DNA of 64,000 nt from Ferrovibrio sp046297595 (GCF_046297595.1 NZ_JBKBHT010000007.1:1-64000); one strand, 5' to 3'. Counted from the first letter of the stretch, positions 1-8,882 are shown. Translations and numbers: made by a program. The notes: a model not told the origin generated them from the letters alone.

Positions 1-453
1 CGCAAGAAGGCGCTGCGGGCCACCGAGGCCAACAAGAAGGTCTTCGAGACGCAACGCGCCCAGCTTGAGGCGCAGAACCTGGCCAAGAAGGGCGAGGCCG
101 AAAAGGTCGCCGCCAAGATGGTCGGCCTCAGCGTGGCCCTGCTGCGCCAGGCCGGCGACAGCGGCCAGCTCTATGGCTCGGTCAGCGCCCGCGACATCGC
201 GGAAGCTGTCACCGCCGCCGGCTTCACCCTGAACCGCAACCAGGTGGCCCTCATCGACCCGATCAAGGCGGTGGGCGTTTACACCGTGAAGGTGTCGCTG
301 CATCCGGAAGTCAGCGTCGACGTGAAGGTGAATGTCGCCCGCTCCGAGGCCGAGGCCGAGAAGCAGGTGGCGACCGAGAGCCTGCTGGACGAAGGCGTCA
401 CCGTCGAAGGCGAAGAGGCCGAGGAAGCCGAGGGCGAGGCCGAACAGGCCTGA
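1..453 (+). CDS. rplI: 50S ribosomal protein L9, C-terminal part (5' end outside window)
   Basis: This is the 3' part of rplI, open from base 1 to the TGA at 451-453. L9 is a two-domain protein of the large ribosomal subunit that binds 23S rRNA. The visible part begins in the connecting helix (RKKALRATEANKKVFETQ), which is strongly conserved in L9, and continues through the C-terminal domain. A tail rich in Glu and Ala follows (about the last 30 residues), an extension common in alphaproteobacterial L9. The N-terminal RNA-binding domain lies upstream of the window. dnaB follows on the same strand, the usual rpsF-rpsR-rplI-dnaB neighbourhood, but a terminator hairpin at 481-513 separates them. 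Confidence 0.95.
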   Translation, partial: RKKALRATEANKKVFETQRAQLEAQNLAKKGEAEKVAAKMVGLSVALLRQAGDSGQLYGSVSARDIAEAVTAAGFTLNRNQVALIDPIKAVGVYTVKVSLHPEVSVDVKVNVARSEAEAEKQVATESLLDEGVTVEGEEAEEAEGEAEQA

Positions 454-480
454 TCCCCTTTCCTGTCCGTATTACAGATC

Positions 481-513
481 GGGCCGGCAGCAATGCCGGC
501 CCGATTCGTTTTT
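481..513 (+). terminator. Rho-independent terminator after rplI
   Basis: A perfect 9-bp inverted repeat, GGGCCGGCA at 481-489 and TGCCGGCCC at 494-502, has a 4-base loop and is followed by GATTCGTTTTT. It lies 28 bases after the rplI stop and should end the ribosomal operon before dnaB. Confidence 0.85.
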
Positions 514-766
514 GAAACACGCTTTATACATATGAACGATGCCTGTGGATTTCTTCTGCTAACATACTGACTTATCGAATTGACTTATCCCCAGCGAGAA
601 TTCGGGGGATAATGTGCCGTCAATGAAAATCTGGACTGGAAGTGCGGGGCCGCATCGTCGTTAATGCCGCCCCGCTGCGTGGCTTCGCAACAGAACCGTC
701 ATAGCGCAGTCACGAAAGGCAAGGCCGGTCCACTGGCCGTACACTGAAGTTGGGAAGAAGTCCGCA
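514..766 (+). promoter_or_regulatory. dnaB upstream region with DnaA-box-like words
   Basis: This is the rest of the 313-base gap between rplI and dnaB. It contains no plausible gene. It carries TGTGGATTT (544-552, 7 of 9 to the reverse DnaA box TGTGGATAA), TTATCCCCA (585-593, 8 of 9 to TTATCCACA) and GGGGGATAA (604-612, 7 of 9 to the reverse box). The last two form an inverted repeat, TTATCCCC at 585-592 and GGGGATAA at 605-612. TTGACT at 580-585 could be a -35 element, but no -10 at good spacing is evident. DnaA control of dnaB is inferred only from these words. Confidence 0.35.
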
Positions 767-2281
767 ATGGCTGTGGTGACCACGTTTTCCGCTCCGACCG
801 CCAATGAACAAGTCGCCCAGGGGACCAATGGGGGGCTGAATACCGCCGGCGAGCCGGCCTTCCGCATCCAGCCGCACAACGTGGATGCCGAGCAGGAGCT
901 GCTGGGCGCCATCCTGGTCAACAACGACGCCGCCATGAAGGTGTCGGGCTTCCTGCAGCCGGAGCATTTCTTCCACGAGGCCCATCGCCGCATCTATCAG
1001 GCGACGCTCACGCTGATCGAGCGCGGCGAGATCGCCAATCCGGTGACGCTGAAGGCCTATTTCGAGCGCGACGAGGTGATCGCCAAGGCCGGCGGCACCA
1101 CCTACCTCGCCCGCCTGGCCGCCGCCGCCACCACGGTGATCAACGCCGAGGACTATGCCAAGGTGATCCACGACCTGGCCCTGCGCCGCGAGCTGATCGG
1201 CATCGGCGAGGACATGGTCAACCGCGCCTACGACCCCAAGATCGACGAGCCGGCCTCGGACCAGATCGAGCAGGCCGAACAGAAGCTGTTCAAGCTGGCC
1301 GACGAGGGCAATTCGGAAGGCGGCTTCGTCTCGTTCAAGGATTCGATCACCAAATCCATCGAGATGGTGCAGGCGGCCTACCAGCGCGGTGGCCTTTCGG
1401 GCGTTACCACCGGCCTGAAGGACATGGACGCCAAGCTGGGCGGCCTGCATCCCTCCGACCTGATCATCCTGGCCGGCCGCCCCTCGATGGGCAAAACCGC
1501 GCTGGTCACCAATATCGGCTTCAACGCGGCCAAGGCCTATTTCGAAAGCGGCGGCACGGAAGGCGCGCCGGTGGCCTTCTTCAGCCTGGAAATGTCGTCA
1601 GAACAGCTCGCCACGCGTATCCTGTCGGAGCAGACGCGCATCCAGTCGGAACGCCTGCGCCGCGGCGACATCACCGACGAGGAATTCACTCGACAGATCG
1701 TGCCGGTGTCGAAGACGCTGTCGCAGATCCCCTTCTTCATCGACGATACCGGCGCGATCTCCATCGCCCTGCTGCGCAGCCGCGCCCGCCGGCTGAAACG
1801 CACGCACAATATCGGCATGATCATCGTCGACTACCTGCAGCTGGTGCGCGGCGCCAATTCGCGCAAAAACGACAACCGCGTACAGGAAATCTCGGAAGTG
1901 ACCCAGGCGCTGAAGGCGCTGGCGAAAGACCTGAACGTGCCGGTGATCGCGCTGTCGCAGCTCAGCCGCGCCGTGGAAAGCCGCGACGACAAGCGGCCGC
2001 AGCTCTCCGACCTGCGCGAATCCGGCTCGATCGAGCAGGATGCCGACGTGGTGATGTTCGTGTTCCGCGAGGAATACTACGAGGCCCGCAAGGAGCCGAC
2101 CATGGACACGCCCGAACATGCCGCCTGGCAGGAAAAGATGGCCCGCATCGCCAACCTGGCCGAGGCCATCATCGGCAAGCAGCGCCATGGCCCCATCGGC
2201 AAGGTGGTGCTGCAGTTCGAGAGCGAATTCACCCGCTTCAGCGACTATATCGCCCCAGACCACCTGCCCGAGGCCTACTGA
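767..2281 (+). CDS. dnaB: Replicative DNA helicase DnaB
   Basis: DnaB is the hexameric 5'-3' helicase of the replication fork; it is loaded by DnaC/DciA-type factors and contacts primase through its N-terminal domain. The 504-residue length is normal for the family. The N-terminal domain starts near residue 35 (PHNVDAEQELLGAILVNNDA). The RecA-like motor has Walker A GRPSMGKT near residue 237, Walker B IIVDYLQL near 352, and the SQLSRAVESR and LRESGSIEQDADVV motifs of motif H3/H4. There is no intein. The ATG at 767 follows a GAAG stretch at 754-760. dnaB is separated from rplI by a terminator and probably has its own promoter in the preceding 250 bases. Confidence 0.97.
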   Translation: MAVVTTFSAPTANEQVAQGTNGGLNTAGEPAFRIQPHNVDAEQELLGAILVNNDAAMKVSGFLQPEHFFHEAHRRIYQATLTLIERGEIANPVTLKAYFERDEVIAKAGGTTYLARLAAAATTVINAEDYAKVIHDLALRRELIGIGEDMVNRAYDPKIDEPASDQIEQAEQKLFKLADEGNSEGGFVSFKDSITKSIEMVQAAYQRGGLSGVTTGLKDMDAKLGGLHPSDLIILAGRPSMGKTALVTNIGFNAAKAYFESGGTEGAPVAFFSLEMSSEQLATRILSEQTRIQSERLRRGDITDEEFTRQIVPVSKTLSQIPFFIDDTGAISIALLRSRARRLKRTHNIGMIIVDYLQLVRGANSRKNDNRVQEISEVTQALKALAKDLNVPVIALSQLSRAVESRDDKRPQLSDLRESGSIEQDADVVMFVFREEYYEARKEPTMDTPEHAAWQEKMARIANLAEAIIGKQRHGPIGKVVLQFESEFTRFSDYIAPDHLPEAY

Positions 2282-2437
2282 GCGCCCCCTAGGCTCAGGT
2301 AAATATCTGGAAACCCTGAATTACAGGGCTGTAACCTTACCGGATAATTACTCATCCTGATTGCATTCCCTGCGTAGAAACGGACGTCACCGGCGTTAGC
2401 GCCACCCAACGTCTGAACTACCAGCGGGAGAGCTGTC

Positions 2438-4528
2438 ATGTCCTTTTTCAACAACCTCAAGATCGGCGTACGCGTTGCCATCGTATTGCTGATCGCCGCC
2501 ATCGGCCTGGGTGCCGTGGGCTTCCTCGGCGTTCGCGACATCATGATCTACGACGCGAAAGTCGAGGAGCTGACCGACACCGCACGGCGCGCCATCTACG
2601 CGGAAAAAATCAATGGCCTGGTCAATGCCGTGGTGATGGACTCGCGTGGCGTCTACATGGCGAAGGACACCAACGACGCAAAGCGTTTCGCCAAGGGCCT
2701 GCTGGCCAGCCTGGACGAAATGGAAAGACTGATCCCGCTCTATGAGAAGACCCAGACGGCCGATCATCTTGCCGCCTTTCAGGAGCGCAAACAAGCGCTG
2801 ACCGATTTCATCAAATTCCGTCGCGAGACCGCCCGGCTCGGTACCGAGGTAAGCCCGGCTGCTGCCAACGAACAGGGCAACAACGAGGCCAACCGCGCCA
2901 ACCGCAAGGCGGTGAACGACCAGTTGGTGGAAGCCGCCACTCGCAACGACAAGGCCATCGACGAGATCACGGCCTATCTGCATGCCTTCGGCGAACGGGA
3001 AGTCCCGATGCTGATCGGCCTGTCCGCCGGCATCGCCCTGCTCACCATCGCGCTGGGCCTGGCGATTTCGATGCTCACCATCACGCGGCCCATCGCACGG
3101 CTGGCCGGCGGCATGAATGTGCTGGCCCAGGGCGACACCAGCGCCGAGGTCTTCGGTGCCGGCCGCAAGGACGAGATCGGCCAGATGGCCGGCAGCGTGC
3201 AGGTGTTCAAGGACAACATGATCGCCCGCGAGAAGGCGGAAGCCGAAATCGCCGAACAGCGCCGCGTAACCGAGGAGCAGCGCGCCGCCCGCGAGGCCCG
3301 CGAACGCAAGGCCATCGAGGAGATTTCCGATCTCTGCGACAAGGCCGCAGCCGGCAGCCTCGACACCCGCCTGAACGAGGCCGACAAGGACGGCTTCCTG
3401 CTCACCATCAGCCAGCGCCTGAACGGCCTGACCGGCATGCTGCAGCAGATGACCGGCGAACTCGCCACCGTCACCGGCGGCATGGCTCATGGCGACCTGA
3501 CCCGCAAGGTCACCGGCAGCTACCAGGGTGTGTTCGGCGACCTGAAGGACAGCGTGAACGGCATGGCCGACAAGCTGCGCGATTTCGCCGGCCGCCTGAA
3601 CGAAAGCGCCGAACTGGTGAAGAGCGCCTCGGCCGAGATCTCGACCGGCAGCCAGGACCTGGCCCAGCGCACGGAAAGCCAGGCTGCCTCCATCGAGGAA
3701 ACGGCAGCGTCGATGCACGAGATCACCACGACGGTGAAGCAGAATGCCGACAACGCCCAGGCCGCCAGCCAGATGGCAGCCATGGCGCGCGACGCAGCCA
3801 ACAAGGGCGGCCAGGTGATGGGCGACGTGGTGAATGCCATGGGCCGCATCGAAGGCTCCGCCGGCAAGATCGCCGACATCGTGGGCCTGATCGAGGAGAT
3901 CGCGTTCCAGACCAACCTGCTGGCCCTGAACGCCTCGGTCGAGGCTGCCCGCGCGGGTGAAGCCGGCAAGGGCTTTGCCGTGGTGGCGCAGGAGGTGCGT
4001 TCGCTCGCCCAGCGCGCCGCCGATGCCTCGCGCGACATCAAGACGCTGATCACCGAGTCGAACGGCCAGGTCCGCGAAGGCGGCAAACTGGTCGGTCAGG
4101 CCGGCGAAACGCTGACCGAGATCGTCGGCGCGGTGAAGAAGGTGACCGATATCGTCTCCGAGATCGCCGCCGCCAGCCGCGAACAGTCGACCGGCCTGGA
4201 GCAGATCAATACCGCTGTGGGCCAGATGGACGAGATGACCCAGCGCAACGGCGCCCTGGTGGAGGAAACCTCCGCCTCGGCTCAGGCTTTGTCGGAGCAG
4301 GCCGCCGAACTGGCCAACCTGGTCGGCTTCTTCAAGACCGGCAACAACTCGGCTGCCGCTCCGGCGGTCAGCGCCGCAAAGCCCGCCGCCAAGGTGGTTG
4401 CGCTGAAAAAGCCCGCCGCTGCCAAACCCGTGGTCGCGGCGAAGACCACCGCGCAGGCCAAGCCGGCTGCCAAGCCCGCCGCACAGCCTGCACAGCAGGC
4501 CAATGACGAAGACTGGCAGGAGTTCTGA
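2438..4528 (+). CDS. Methyl-accepting chemotaxis protein
   Basis: This is a transmembrane chemoreceptor that controls CheA through CheW. Residues about 9-31 form TM1, 32-188 a periplasmic sensing domain and about 190-214 TM2. A HAMP domain follows, then a second HAMP-like or coiled-coil stretch. The cytoplasmic signalling hairpin has the hallmark sequence AFQTNLLALNASVEAARAGE near residue 490. The C-terminus is an Ala/Lys/Pro-rich flexible linker (about 640-688) ending in NDEDWQEF. DWQEF fits the W-x-x-F type CheR-binding pentapeptide tether known from high-abundance receptors. The ligand is unknown. cheW begins 2 bases after the stop, so the two genes are co-transcribed. Confidence 0.95.
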   Translation: MSFFNNLKIGVRVAIVLLIAAIGLGAVGFLGVRDIMIYDAKVEELTDTARRAIYAEKINGLVNAVVMDSRGVYMAKDTNDAKRFAKGLLASLDEMERLIPLYEKTQTADHLAAFQERKQALTDFIKFRRETARLGTEVSPAAANEQGNNEANRANRKAVNDQLVEAATRNDKAIDEITAYLHAFGEREVPMLIGLSAGIALLTIALGLAISMLTITRPIARLAGGMNVLAQGDTSAEVFGAGRKDEIGQMAGSVQVFKDNMIAREKAEAEIAEQRRVTEEQRAAREARERKAIEEISDLCDKAAAGSLDTRLNEADKDGFLLTISQRLNGLTGMLQQMTGELATVTGGMAHGDLTRKVTGSYQGVFGDLKDSVNGMADKLRDFAGRLNESAELVKSASAEISTGSQDLAQRTESQAASIEETAASMHEITTTVKQNADNAQAASQMAAMARDAANKGGQVMGDVVNAMGRIEGSAGKIADIVGLIEEIAFQTNLLALNASVEAARAGEAGKGFAVVAQEVRSLAQRAADASRDIKTLITESNGQVREGGKLVGQAGETLTEIVGAVKKVTDIVSEIAAASREQSTGLEQINTAVGQMDEMTQRNGALVEETSASAQALSEQAAELANLVGFFKTGNNSAAAPAVSAAKPAAKVVALKKPAAAKPVVAAKTTAQAKPAAKPAAQPAQQANDEDWQEF

Positions 4529-4530
4529 TC

Positions 4531-5019
4531 ATGGATACCTATGACGCCCTTCTGATCAATGTGGCGGACCAGACCTATGCGCTGCCGCTGCTGCAGATCC
4601 AGGAAATCCGCGGCTGGTCGCCGGTCTCGCCGCTGCCCGACACCGATCCGAGCTGCCTCGGCGTGATCAATCTGCGCGGCCAGGTGCTGCCGGTCTTCGA
4701 TGCCCGCCGCATCCTCGGCAAGCCTGCACCTGAGGCGCGGCCGCAGGATGTGATCGTGGTGGCGGTGCTGCGTGGCAAACCGCTCGGCCTGCTGGTCGAC
4801 AGCGTCTCCGACATCGTGAGCATCGACACCGGCCGGATCAGCCGCGCCGACGAGGGCGAAGCATGGTCCTCGGGCGTGGTGGACGGCATCGCGACGGTCG
4901 GCGAGAAGCTGGTGCCGCTGCTGGCCCTGCAGAAGCTGGCCGGCAACCGCCTGCCTGATCAGGGCATCATCGCCGAACAGGATGCCGCCGCTCTGGAAGA
5001 CCTGACGGCGGCCGCGTAA
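4531..5019 (+). CDS. cheW: Chemotaxis coupling protein CheW
   Basis: CheW is the scaffold that links chemoreceptors to the histidine kinase CheA. The protein has 162 residues, the usual size, and is a single CheW domain: YALPLLQIQEIRGW near the start and GVINLRGQVLPVFDARRILG in the middle, a diagnostic pattern. It starts 2 bases after the chemoreceptor stop. Pairing one receptor with a dedicated CheW away from a full che operon suggests an accessory receptor feeding a CheA encoded elsewhere. No cheA, cheY or cheR is in the window. A strong hairpin follows at 5027-5061. Confidence 0.95.
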   Translation: MDTYDALLINVADQTYALPLLQIQEIRGWSPVSPLPDTDPSCLGVINLRGQVLPVFDARRILGKPAPEARPQDVIVVAVLRGKPLGLLVDSVSDIVSIDTGRISRADEGEAWSSGVVDGIATVGEKLVPLLALQKLAGNRLPDQGIIAEQDAAALEDLTAAA

Positions 5020-5026
5020 ATCCGCC

Positions 5027-5065
5027 AATTCCTGCGGCGGCGGACATGCGCCGCAGGAATTTCCG
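5027..5065 (+). terminator. Hairpin terminator after cheW
   Basis: A perfect 13-bp inverted repeat, AATTCCTGCGGCG at 5027-5039 and CGCCGCAGGAATT at 5049-5061, has a 9-base loop and starts 8 bases after the cheW stop. Only a short T run follows, so it may also act by stabilising the 3' end of the message. Confidence 0.7.
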
Positions 5066-5184
5066 ATGCGTTGCGTGTTTATGGGTGACGACGGTGTTCA
5101 GTTTCCTCCCGCGCCGTCTCCGCTCCGGTTCCGATTAAATCCGGGAACCGGAGCGGCACCCGCCCGCAACCCAGGAGTATTGTC

Positions 5185-5727
5185 ATGTCCGTCCGTAACC
5201 TCCTCATCGCCACCAGCGTGATTGCCACCGGCTTTGCCGGCGGCCTTGCCTTTGCCCAGCCCGGCCAGCAGATGGGCCCCGGCTCAATGGGTCCTGGCCC
5301 GCATGGCCAGCATATGCAGATGCAGGCCGACCAGGCCGGCCCGGCCCGCTTCATCGAAGGCCGCATCGCCTTCCTGCGCACCGAACTGAAACTCACCGCC
5401 GCCCAGCAGCCGCTGTTCGACACGCTGGCCAACGAGATGCGCGCCAGCGCCACGGCGATGCAGGCCCGCTTCGAGGCTCATCGCCAGCAGGCCAGTGCAC
5501 AGCAGCCGGTTCAGCTTTCGGCCGTCGAACGGCTGGAGCAGCGCCAGGCCATGATGAAAGACATGGTGGCCGCGCAGGACCGCTACCTCGCCGCGCTCAA
5601 GCCGCTCTACCAGTCGCTGTCGGACGAGCAGAAGAAAACCGCCGATACCCTGCTGGCCAGGGGCATGGGCGGGCCTGGCATGGGCAAGCATGGCATGATG
5701 GGCAAACACGGCCCCCGGTATCACTGA
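5185..5727 (+). CDS. Periplasmic Spy/CpxP-like LTXXQ-family protein, His/Met-rich tail
   Basis: The 180-residue protein has a clear signal peptide; cleavage is expected after AFA near residue 24. A Met/His/Gly-rich stretch follows, then a helical core with the LTxxQ motif (LKLTAAQQPLF, about residue 70) and a second related motif (SLSDEQKK, about 150). This is the pattern of the Spy/CpxP family, small periplasmic chaperones or stress sensors, some of which bind metals. The tail GMGKHGMMGKHGPRYH could bind copper, nickel or zinc. A ZIP metal transporter gene lies just downstream beyond a terminator, which fits a metal-related role, but that is inference. A purine-rich CAGGAG precedes the ATG. 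Confidence 0.75.
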   Translation: MSVRNLLIATSVIATGFAGGLAFAQPGQQMGPGSMGPGPHGQHMQMQADQAGPARFIEGRIAFLRTELKLTAAQQPLFDTLANEMRASATAMQARFEAHRQQASAQQPVQLSAVERLEQRQAMMKDMVAAQDRYLAALKPLYQSLSDEQKKTADTLLARGMGGPGMGKHGMMGKHGPRYH

Positions 5728-5751
5728 GCAGCCGACATCATTCCAATACCG

Positions 5752-5779
5752 AGGCGGGGCTTCACAGCCCCGCCTTTTC
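5752..5779 (+). terminator. Rho-independent terminator after the Spy-like gene
   Basis: A 9-bp perfect stem, AGGCGGGGC at 5752-5760 and GCCCCGCCT at 5767-5775, has a 6-base loop and is followed by TTTTCC. It ends just before the next gene. Confidence 0.85.
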
Positions 5780-5810
5780 CATGTCGCAACGGCCATGCTA
5801 CACCTGCGCC

Positions 5811-6617
5811 ATGGACCTCAACGCCGCCACCGCCTCCCTCTCGCCCTTCACGCTTGGCGTATTGGCCAGCGTGGTGGCGGGCTTCATGGCCACCACCCTA
5901 GGCGCGCTGCCGGTGTTTTTCCTGCGCAGCATCCGCGACAGCACGCAGAACCTGATGCTGGCCTTTGCCGCCGGGGTGATGCTGGCGGCCACCTTCTTCT
6001 CGCTGCTGCTGCCGGCGCTGGACCAGGCCGAGACCGGACTGGGCAATCCCAGCCGGGCGGCCCTGGCAGTGATCGCCGCGCTGCTGACCGGTGCGCTGAT
6101 CATGCATCTGGCGCATCGCTATGCACCGCATGAGCATTTCGGCGAGAAAGGCCGCGAAGGCATGGATGCCGGCCGGCTGGCCCGCGTCTGGCTGTTCGTG
6201 ATCGCCATCGCCCTGCATAACTTCCCCGAGGGCCTGGCGGTGGGGATCGGCGCGGCCAGCGGCGATTATGCCAGAGGGCTGGGCGTCACGCTGGGCATCG
6301 GCCTGCAGAACCTGCCCGAAGGTCTGGCCGTGGCGGTGGCCCTGCGCGGCCAGGGCTACGACCGCCGCCATGCCTTCCTGATCGCGGCGCTGACCGGTGC
6401 GCTGGAACCGCTGGGCGGCATCGTGGGTGCCGGCGCGCTGGCGATCTCGGCCGGCCTGCTGCCCTGGGCGCTGGCCTTCGCCGCCGGCGCCATGCTGTTC
6501 ATCATCTCGTCGGAAGTGATCCCCGAAACCCATCGCCACGGCGTGGAGCGCGGCGCCACCATTGCCCTGTTCGGCGGTTTCGTGGTGATGCTGTATCTGG
6601 ATGTGGCCCTCGGATGA
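5811..6617 (+). CDS. ZIP-family metal transporter (ZupT/GufA-like)
   Basis: This is an inner-membrane importer or facilitator of zinc and other divalent metals. About eight transmembrane helices are visible. The two signature helices carry the metal-site motifs HNFPEGLAVGIG and QNLPEGLAVAVAL, with His, Asn, Pro and Glu as expected; the second motif has Q where the first has H. A short His-containing loop lies between helices 3 and 4 (HLAHRYAPHEHFGEKG). The frame is open from an earlier ATG at 5781, but that codon sits against the terminator hairpin, so I chose the ATG at 5811 (MDLNAATA), giving 268 residues. Neither start has a convincing ribosome-binding site. The gene converges with the next one. 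Confidence 0.88.
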   Translation: MDLNAATASLSPFTLGVLASVVAGFMATTLGALPVFFLRSIRDSTQNLMLAFAAGVMLAATFFSLLLPALDQAETGLGNPSRAALAVIAALLTGALIMHLAHRYAPHEHFGEKGREGMDAGRLARVWLFVIAIALHNFPEGLAVGIGAASGDYARGLGVTLGIGLQNLPEGLAVAVALRGQGYDRRHAFLIAALTGALEPLGGIVGAGALAISAGLLPWALAFAAGAMLFIISSEVIPETHRHGVERGATIALFGGFVVMLYLDVALG

Positions 6618-6643
6618 TGTTTCCGGGCTGAAAAAATCCTGGG

Positions 6644-7558
6644 CTAGGCGCCGCGCTTCCACTCCGCCAGCAGGATGCCGCCCAGCACCAGCACCAAGGC
6701 GGCCACGTGATACAGTGCAAGCTGCTCGTTCAGGATCAGCATGGCAAATCCCGTACTGAACAGCGGCATCAGGTTGGTGAACAGGCCGGCACGGCCGGCA
6801 CCGATCAGCTCGACGGCGCGGATGAAGAATATCTGCGACAACAGCGACGGGAAGATCGCCACGTAGAGCAGCACCAGCCAGCCCTTCCAGGTCGGGATGT
6901 AGAATTCCCCGGCCATGATCTCGATACCCAGCAGGATGATCGACGAGATCGCCGCCGCTGGCGCCATCGCGGCGAAAAAAACCAGGCCGGGCACCAGCGG
7001 CCGGTTGCGCAGCAGTACGGAATAGCCGGCATAAAGCACGGTAGCGATCAGGATCAGGATGTCGCCGCGGTTGATGGTGAGCGCCAGCAGGGTGGCGAAA
7101 TCACCCTTGGCGGCCGTGACCACCACGCCCACCATCGACACAGTCATGCCGATCCATTGCAGCAAGCGCACGCGCTGGCCGAATACCATGAACGCGCCGA
7201 TGAAGATCAGCGCCGGCATGGCGGCATTGATGATGCCGATATTGATGGCGGTGGTGGTATGCGCCGACCAGTAGAGCAGCGTGTTGTAGCCGGTATAGCC
7301 CAGTGTGCCCATGGCGCCGAGATACCACAGCCGCGGCTTCAGCGTGGGCCAGTGTTGACGCAGGCCCCGGCCGCTGACGGCGAACATGATGCTGGCCACC
7401 ACCAGCCAGCGCAGGCAGGTGAGCGAGGCCGGCGAGATTTCGCCCACGGCCAGGCGGCTGACCACCGAATGGCCGCCCCACATGGCGGTGGTGAGCACCA
7501 GAAGCAGATAGGGACTGGAATAAATGCCCTGAACGATGGGCTGGATGGGCTGGAACAC
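6644..7558 (-). CDS. EamA/DMT-superfamily permease
   Basis: This is a ten-helix transporter of the drug/metabolite superfamily, made of two EamA repeats. The first helix reads YLLLVLTTAMWGGHSVVSRLAVG, the characteristic start of repeat 1; repeat 2 starts near ILILIATVLYAGYSVLLRN. Substrates of such proteins are usually amino acids or other small metabolites and cannot be named here. The frame is open to 7603, but GTG at 7558 is preceded at a good distance by GGGGGAG, so I place the start there (304 residues). It stands alone on the minus strand between the ZIP gene and alr. Confidence 0.85.
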   Translation of the reverse strand: MFQPIQPIVQGIYSSPYLLLVLTTAMWGGHSVVSRLAVGEISPASLTCLRWLVVASIMFAVSGRGLRQHWPTLKPRLWYLGAMGTLGYTGYNTLLYWSAHTTTAINIGIINAAMPALIFIGAFMVFGQRVRLLQWIGMTVSMVGVVVTAAKGDFATLLALTINRGDILILIATVLYAGYSVLLRNRPLVPGLVFFAAMAPAAAISSIILLGIEIMAGEFYIPTWKGWLVLLYVAIFPSLLSQIFFIRAVELIGAGRAGLFTNLMPLFSTGFAMLILNEQLALYHVAALVLVLGGILLAEWKRGA

Positions 7559-7736
7559 GGACGGCAACTCCCCCGGAAGACGCACATGGCGATGCGGACG
7601 CAAAACGACTCTGATCGCCCTCTTCCGTGGCCAATCCCCCTTGTCCGTACTCTGGCCCAGCCCGGCGGGCCGGACAAGGTCACAGAACCGGCATTTAACT
7701 CTGTCGCTTTCGGCAGGTCTGCGCTAAACACCGGCC

Positions 7737-8882
7737 ATGACCGATTTCGGCGACCAGGCGATTCTCACCATCGATCTTGATGCGCTGGTCGCCAACTGGC
7801 GCCGGCTGGGCGGCATGGCCCCCAACAGCGAATGCGGCGCGGTGGTGAAGGCCGATGCCTATGGCCTGGGCGCCGCGAAAGTGGGCCCCGCCCTGTTCGC
7901 CGCCGGTTGCCGCCGCTTTTTCGTGGCCCATTCCACCGAGGCGCTGGCCCTGCGTGCGGCGGTGCCTGACGGCACGATTCATATCCTGCATGGCCCGGCT
8001 GCCGGCGCGGAAGCCGATCTGGCCGCCGCGAACCTCTGCCCCGTGCTGTCCACCCCGGGGCAGATCGCCGCCTGGGCGGCCGAGGCCCGCCGGCTGGGCC
8101 GCAAACTGCCGGCTGCGATCCATATCGATACCGGCATGAACCGCCTGGGCCTGAGCGAGGCGGAAGCCAATATCCTGGCCCAGGACCCCAGCGCGCTGGA
8201 CGGCCTGGAGATCGGTTTCGTCATGACCCATCTGGCCTGCTCGGATGAGCCGGACCATCCGCTGAACCAGACCCAGCGCGAGCGCTTTGCCACCTGGCGC
8301 CAGCGTTTCCCCGACCTGAAAGGCAGCCTGGCCAATTCGGCCGGCATCTTCCTGGGCGCCGGCTTCCATCACGACATCCTGCGGCCCGGCATCGCGCTGT
8401 ATGGCAGCAACCCGCTGGACCCCGCCGCCGGACCCCGCCGCGAAGCCAGCCGGATGGCGGAAGTGGTTCATCTGCAAGGCAGAATCCTGCAGGTCCGTTC
8501 CGTTGACAGGGGCGATACCGTTGGCTACGGTGCCGGCTATATCGTTGAAAAACCGAGCCGAATCGCCACCGTGGCGGTTGGCTATGCCGATGGGTTCACG
8601 CGCGCGCTGTCGGGTCGGGGCAGTGCCGTCATCAAGGGTCGCCAAGGCCATGTCAGGGTGCCTATCGCGGGTCGGGTTTCCATGGATCTGATCACACTGG
8701 ATGTCTCCGCGCTGGACGCGGCCGATTGCGTGCCGGGCACGCCTGTCAGCCTGCTGGGCGGCGGCATCGACATCGACGAACAGGCCGCATCGGCCGGCAC
8801 CATCGGCTATGAACTGCTGACCCAGCTGGGCCGGCGCTACCGCCGCGTCTACACGGGCGCTTCTCTTCGGGGCGCTGCATGA
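7737..8882 (+). CDS. alr: Alanine racemase
   Basis: Alr is a PLP enzyme that interconverts L- and D-alanine for peptidoglycan synthesis. The 381-residue protein has the N-terminal PLP barrel with the Schiff-base lysine in VVKADAYGLG (about residue 38). HIDTGMNRLG lies in mid-barrel, and the C-terminal beta domain has the conserved VGYADGF and RVSMDLITLDVS stretches. Its stop overlaps the start of the mlaE-like gene (ATGA at 8879-8882), so alr heads an alr-mlaE-mlaF operon and is translationally coupled to it. Confidence 0.96.
   Translation: MTDFGDQAILTIDLDALVANWRRLGGMAPNSECGAVVKADAYGLGAAKVGPALFAAGCRRFFVAHSTEALALRAAVPDGTIHILHGPAAGAEADLAAANLCPVLSTPGQIAAWAAEARRLGRKLPAAIHIDTGMNRLGLSEAEANILAQDPSALDGLEIGFVMTHLACSDEPDHPLNQTQRERFATWRQRFPDLKGSLANSAGIFLGAGFHHDILRPGIALYGSNPLDPAAGPRREASRMAEVVHLQGRILQVRSVDRGDTVGYGAGYIVEKPSRIATVAVGYADGFTRALSGRGSAVIKGRQGHVRVPIAGRVSMDLITLDVSALDAADCVPGTPVSLLGGGIDIDEQAASAGTIGYELLTQLGRRYRRVYTGASLRGAA

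Noticed and set aside
580..613. Sigma-70 promoter TTGACT...GATAAT ahead of dnaB
   Set aside because: The spacing would be 22 bases, too long for a normal promoter.
2396..3718. Open frame of 440 codons on the minus strand opposite the chemoreceptor
   Set aside because: Antisense to a canonical chemoreceptor, with no recognisable domain and a biased composition.
6707..7780. Open frame of 357 codons on the plus strand opposite the EamA gene
   Set aside because: The EamA permease on the minus strand is clear, and this frame is rich in Gln, His and Arg without any domain pattern.
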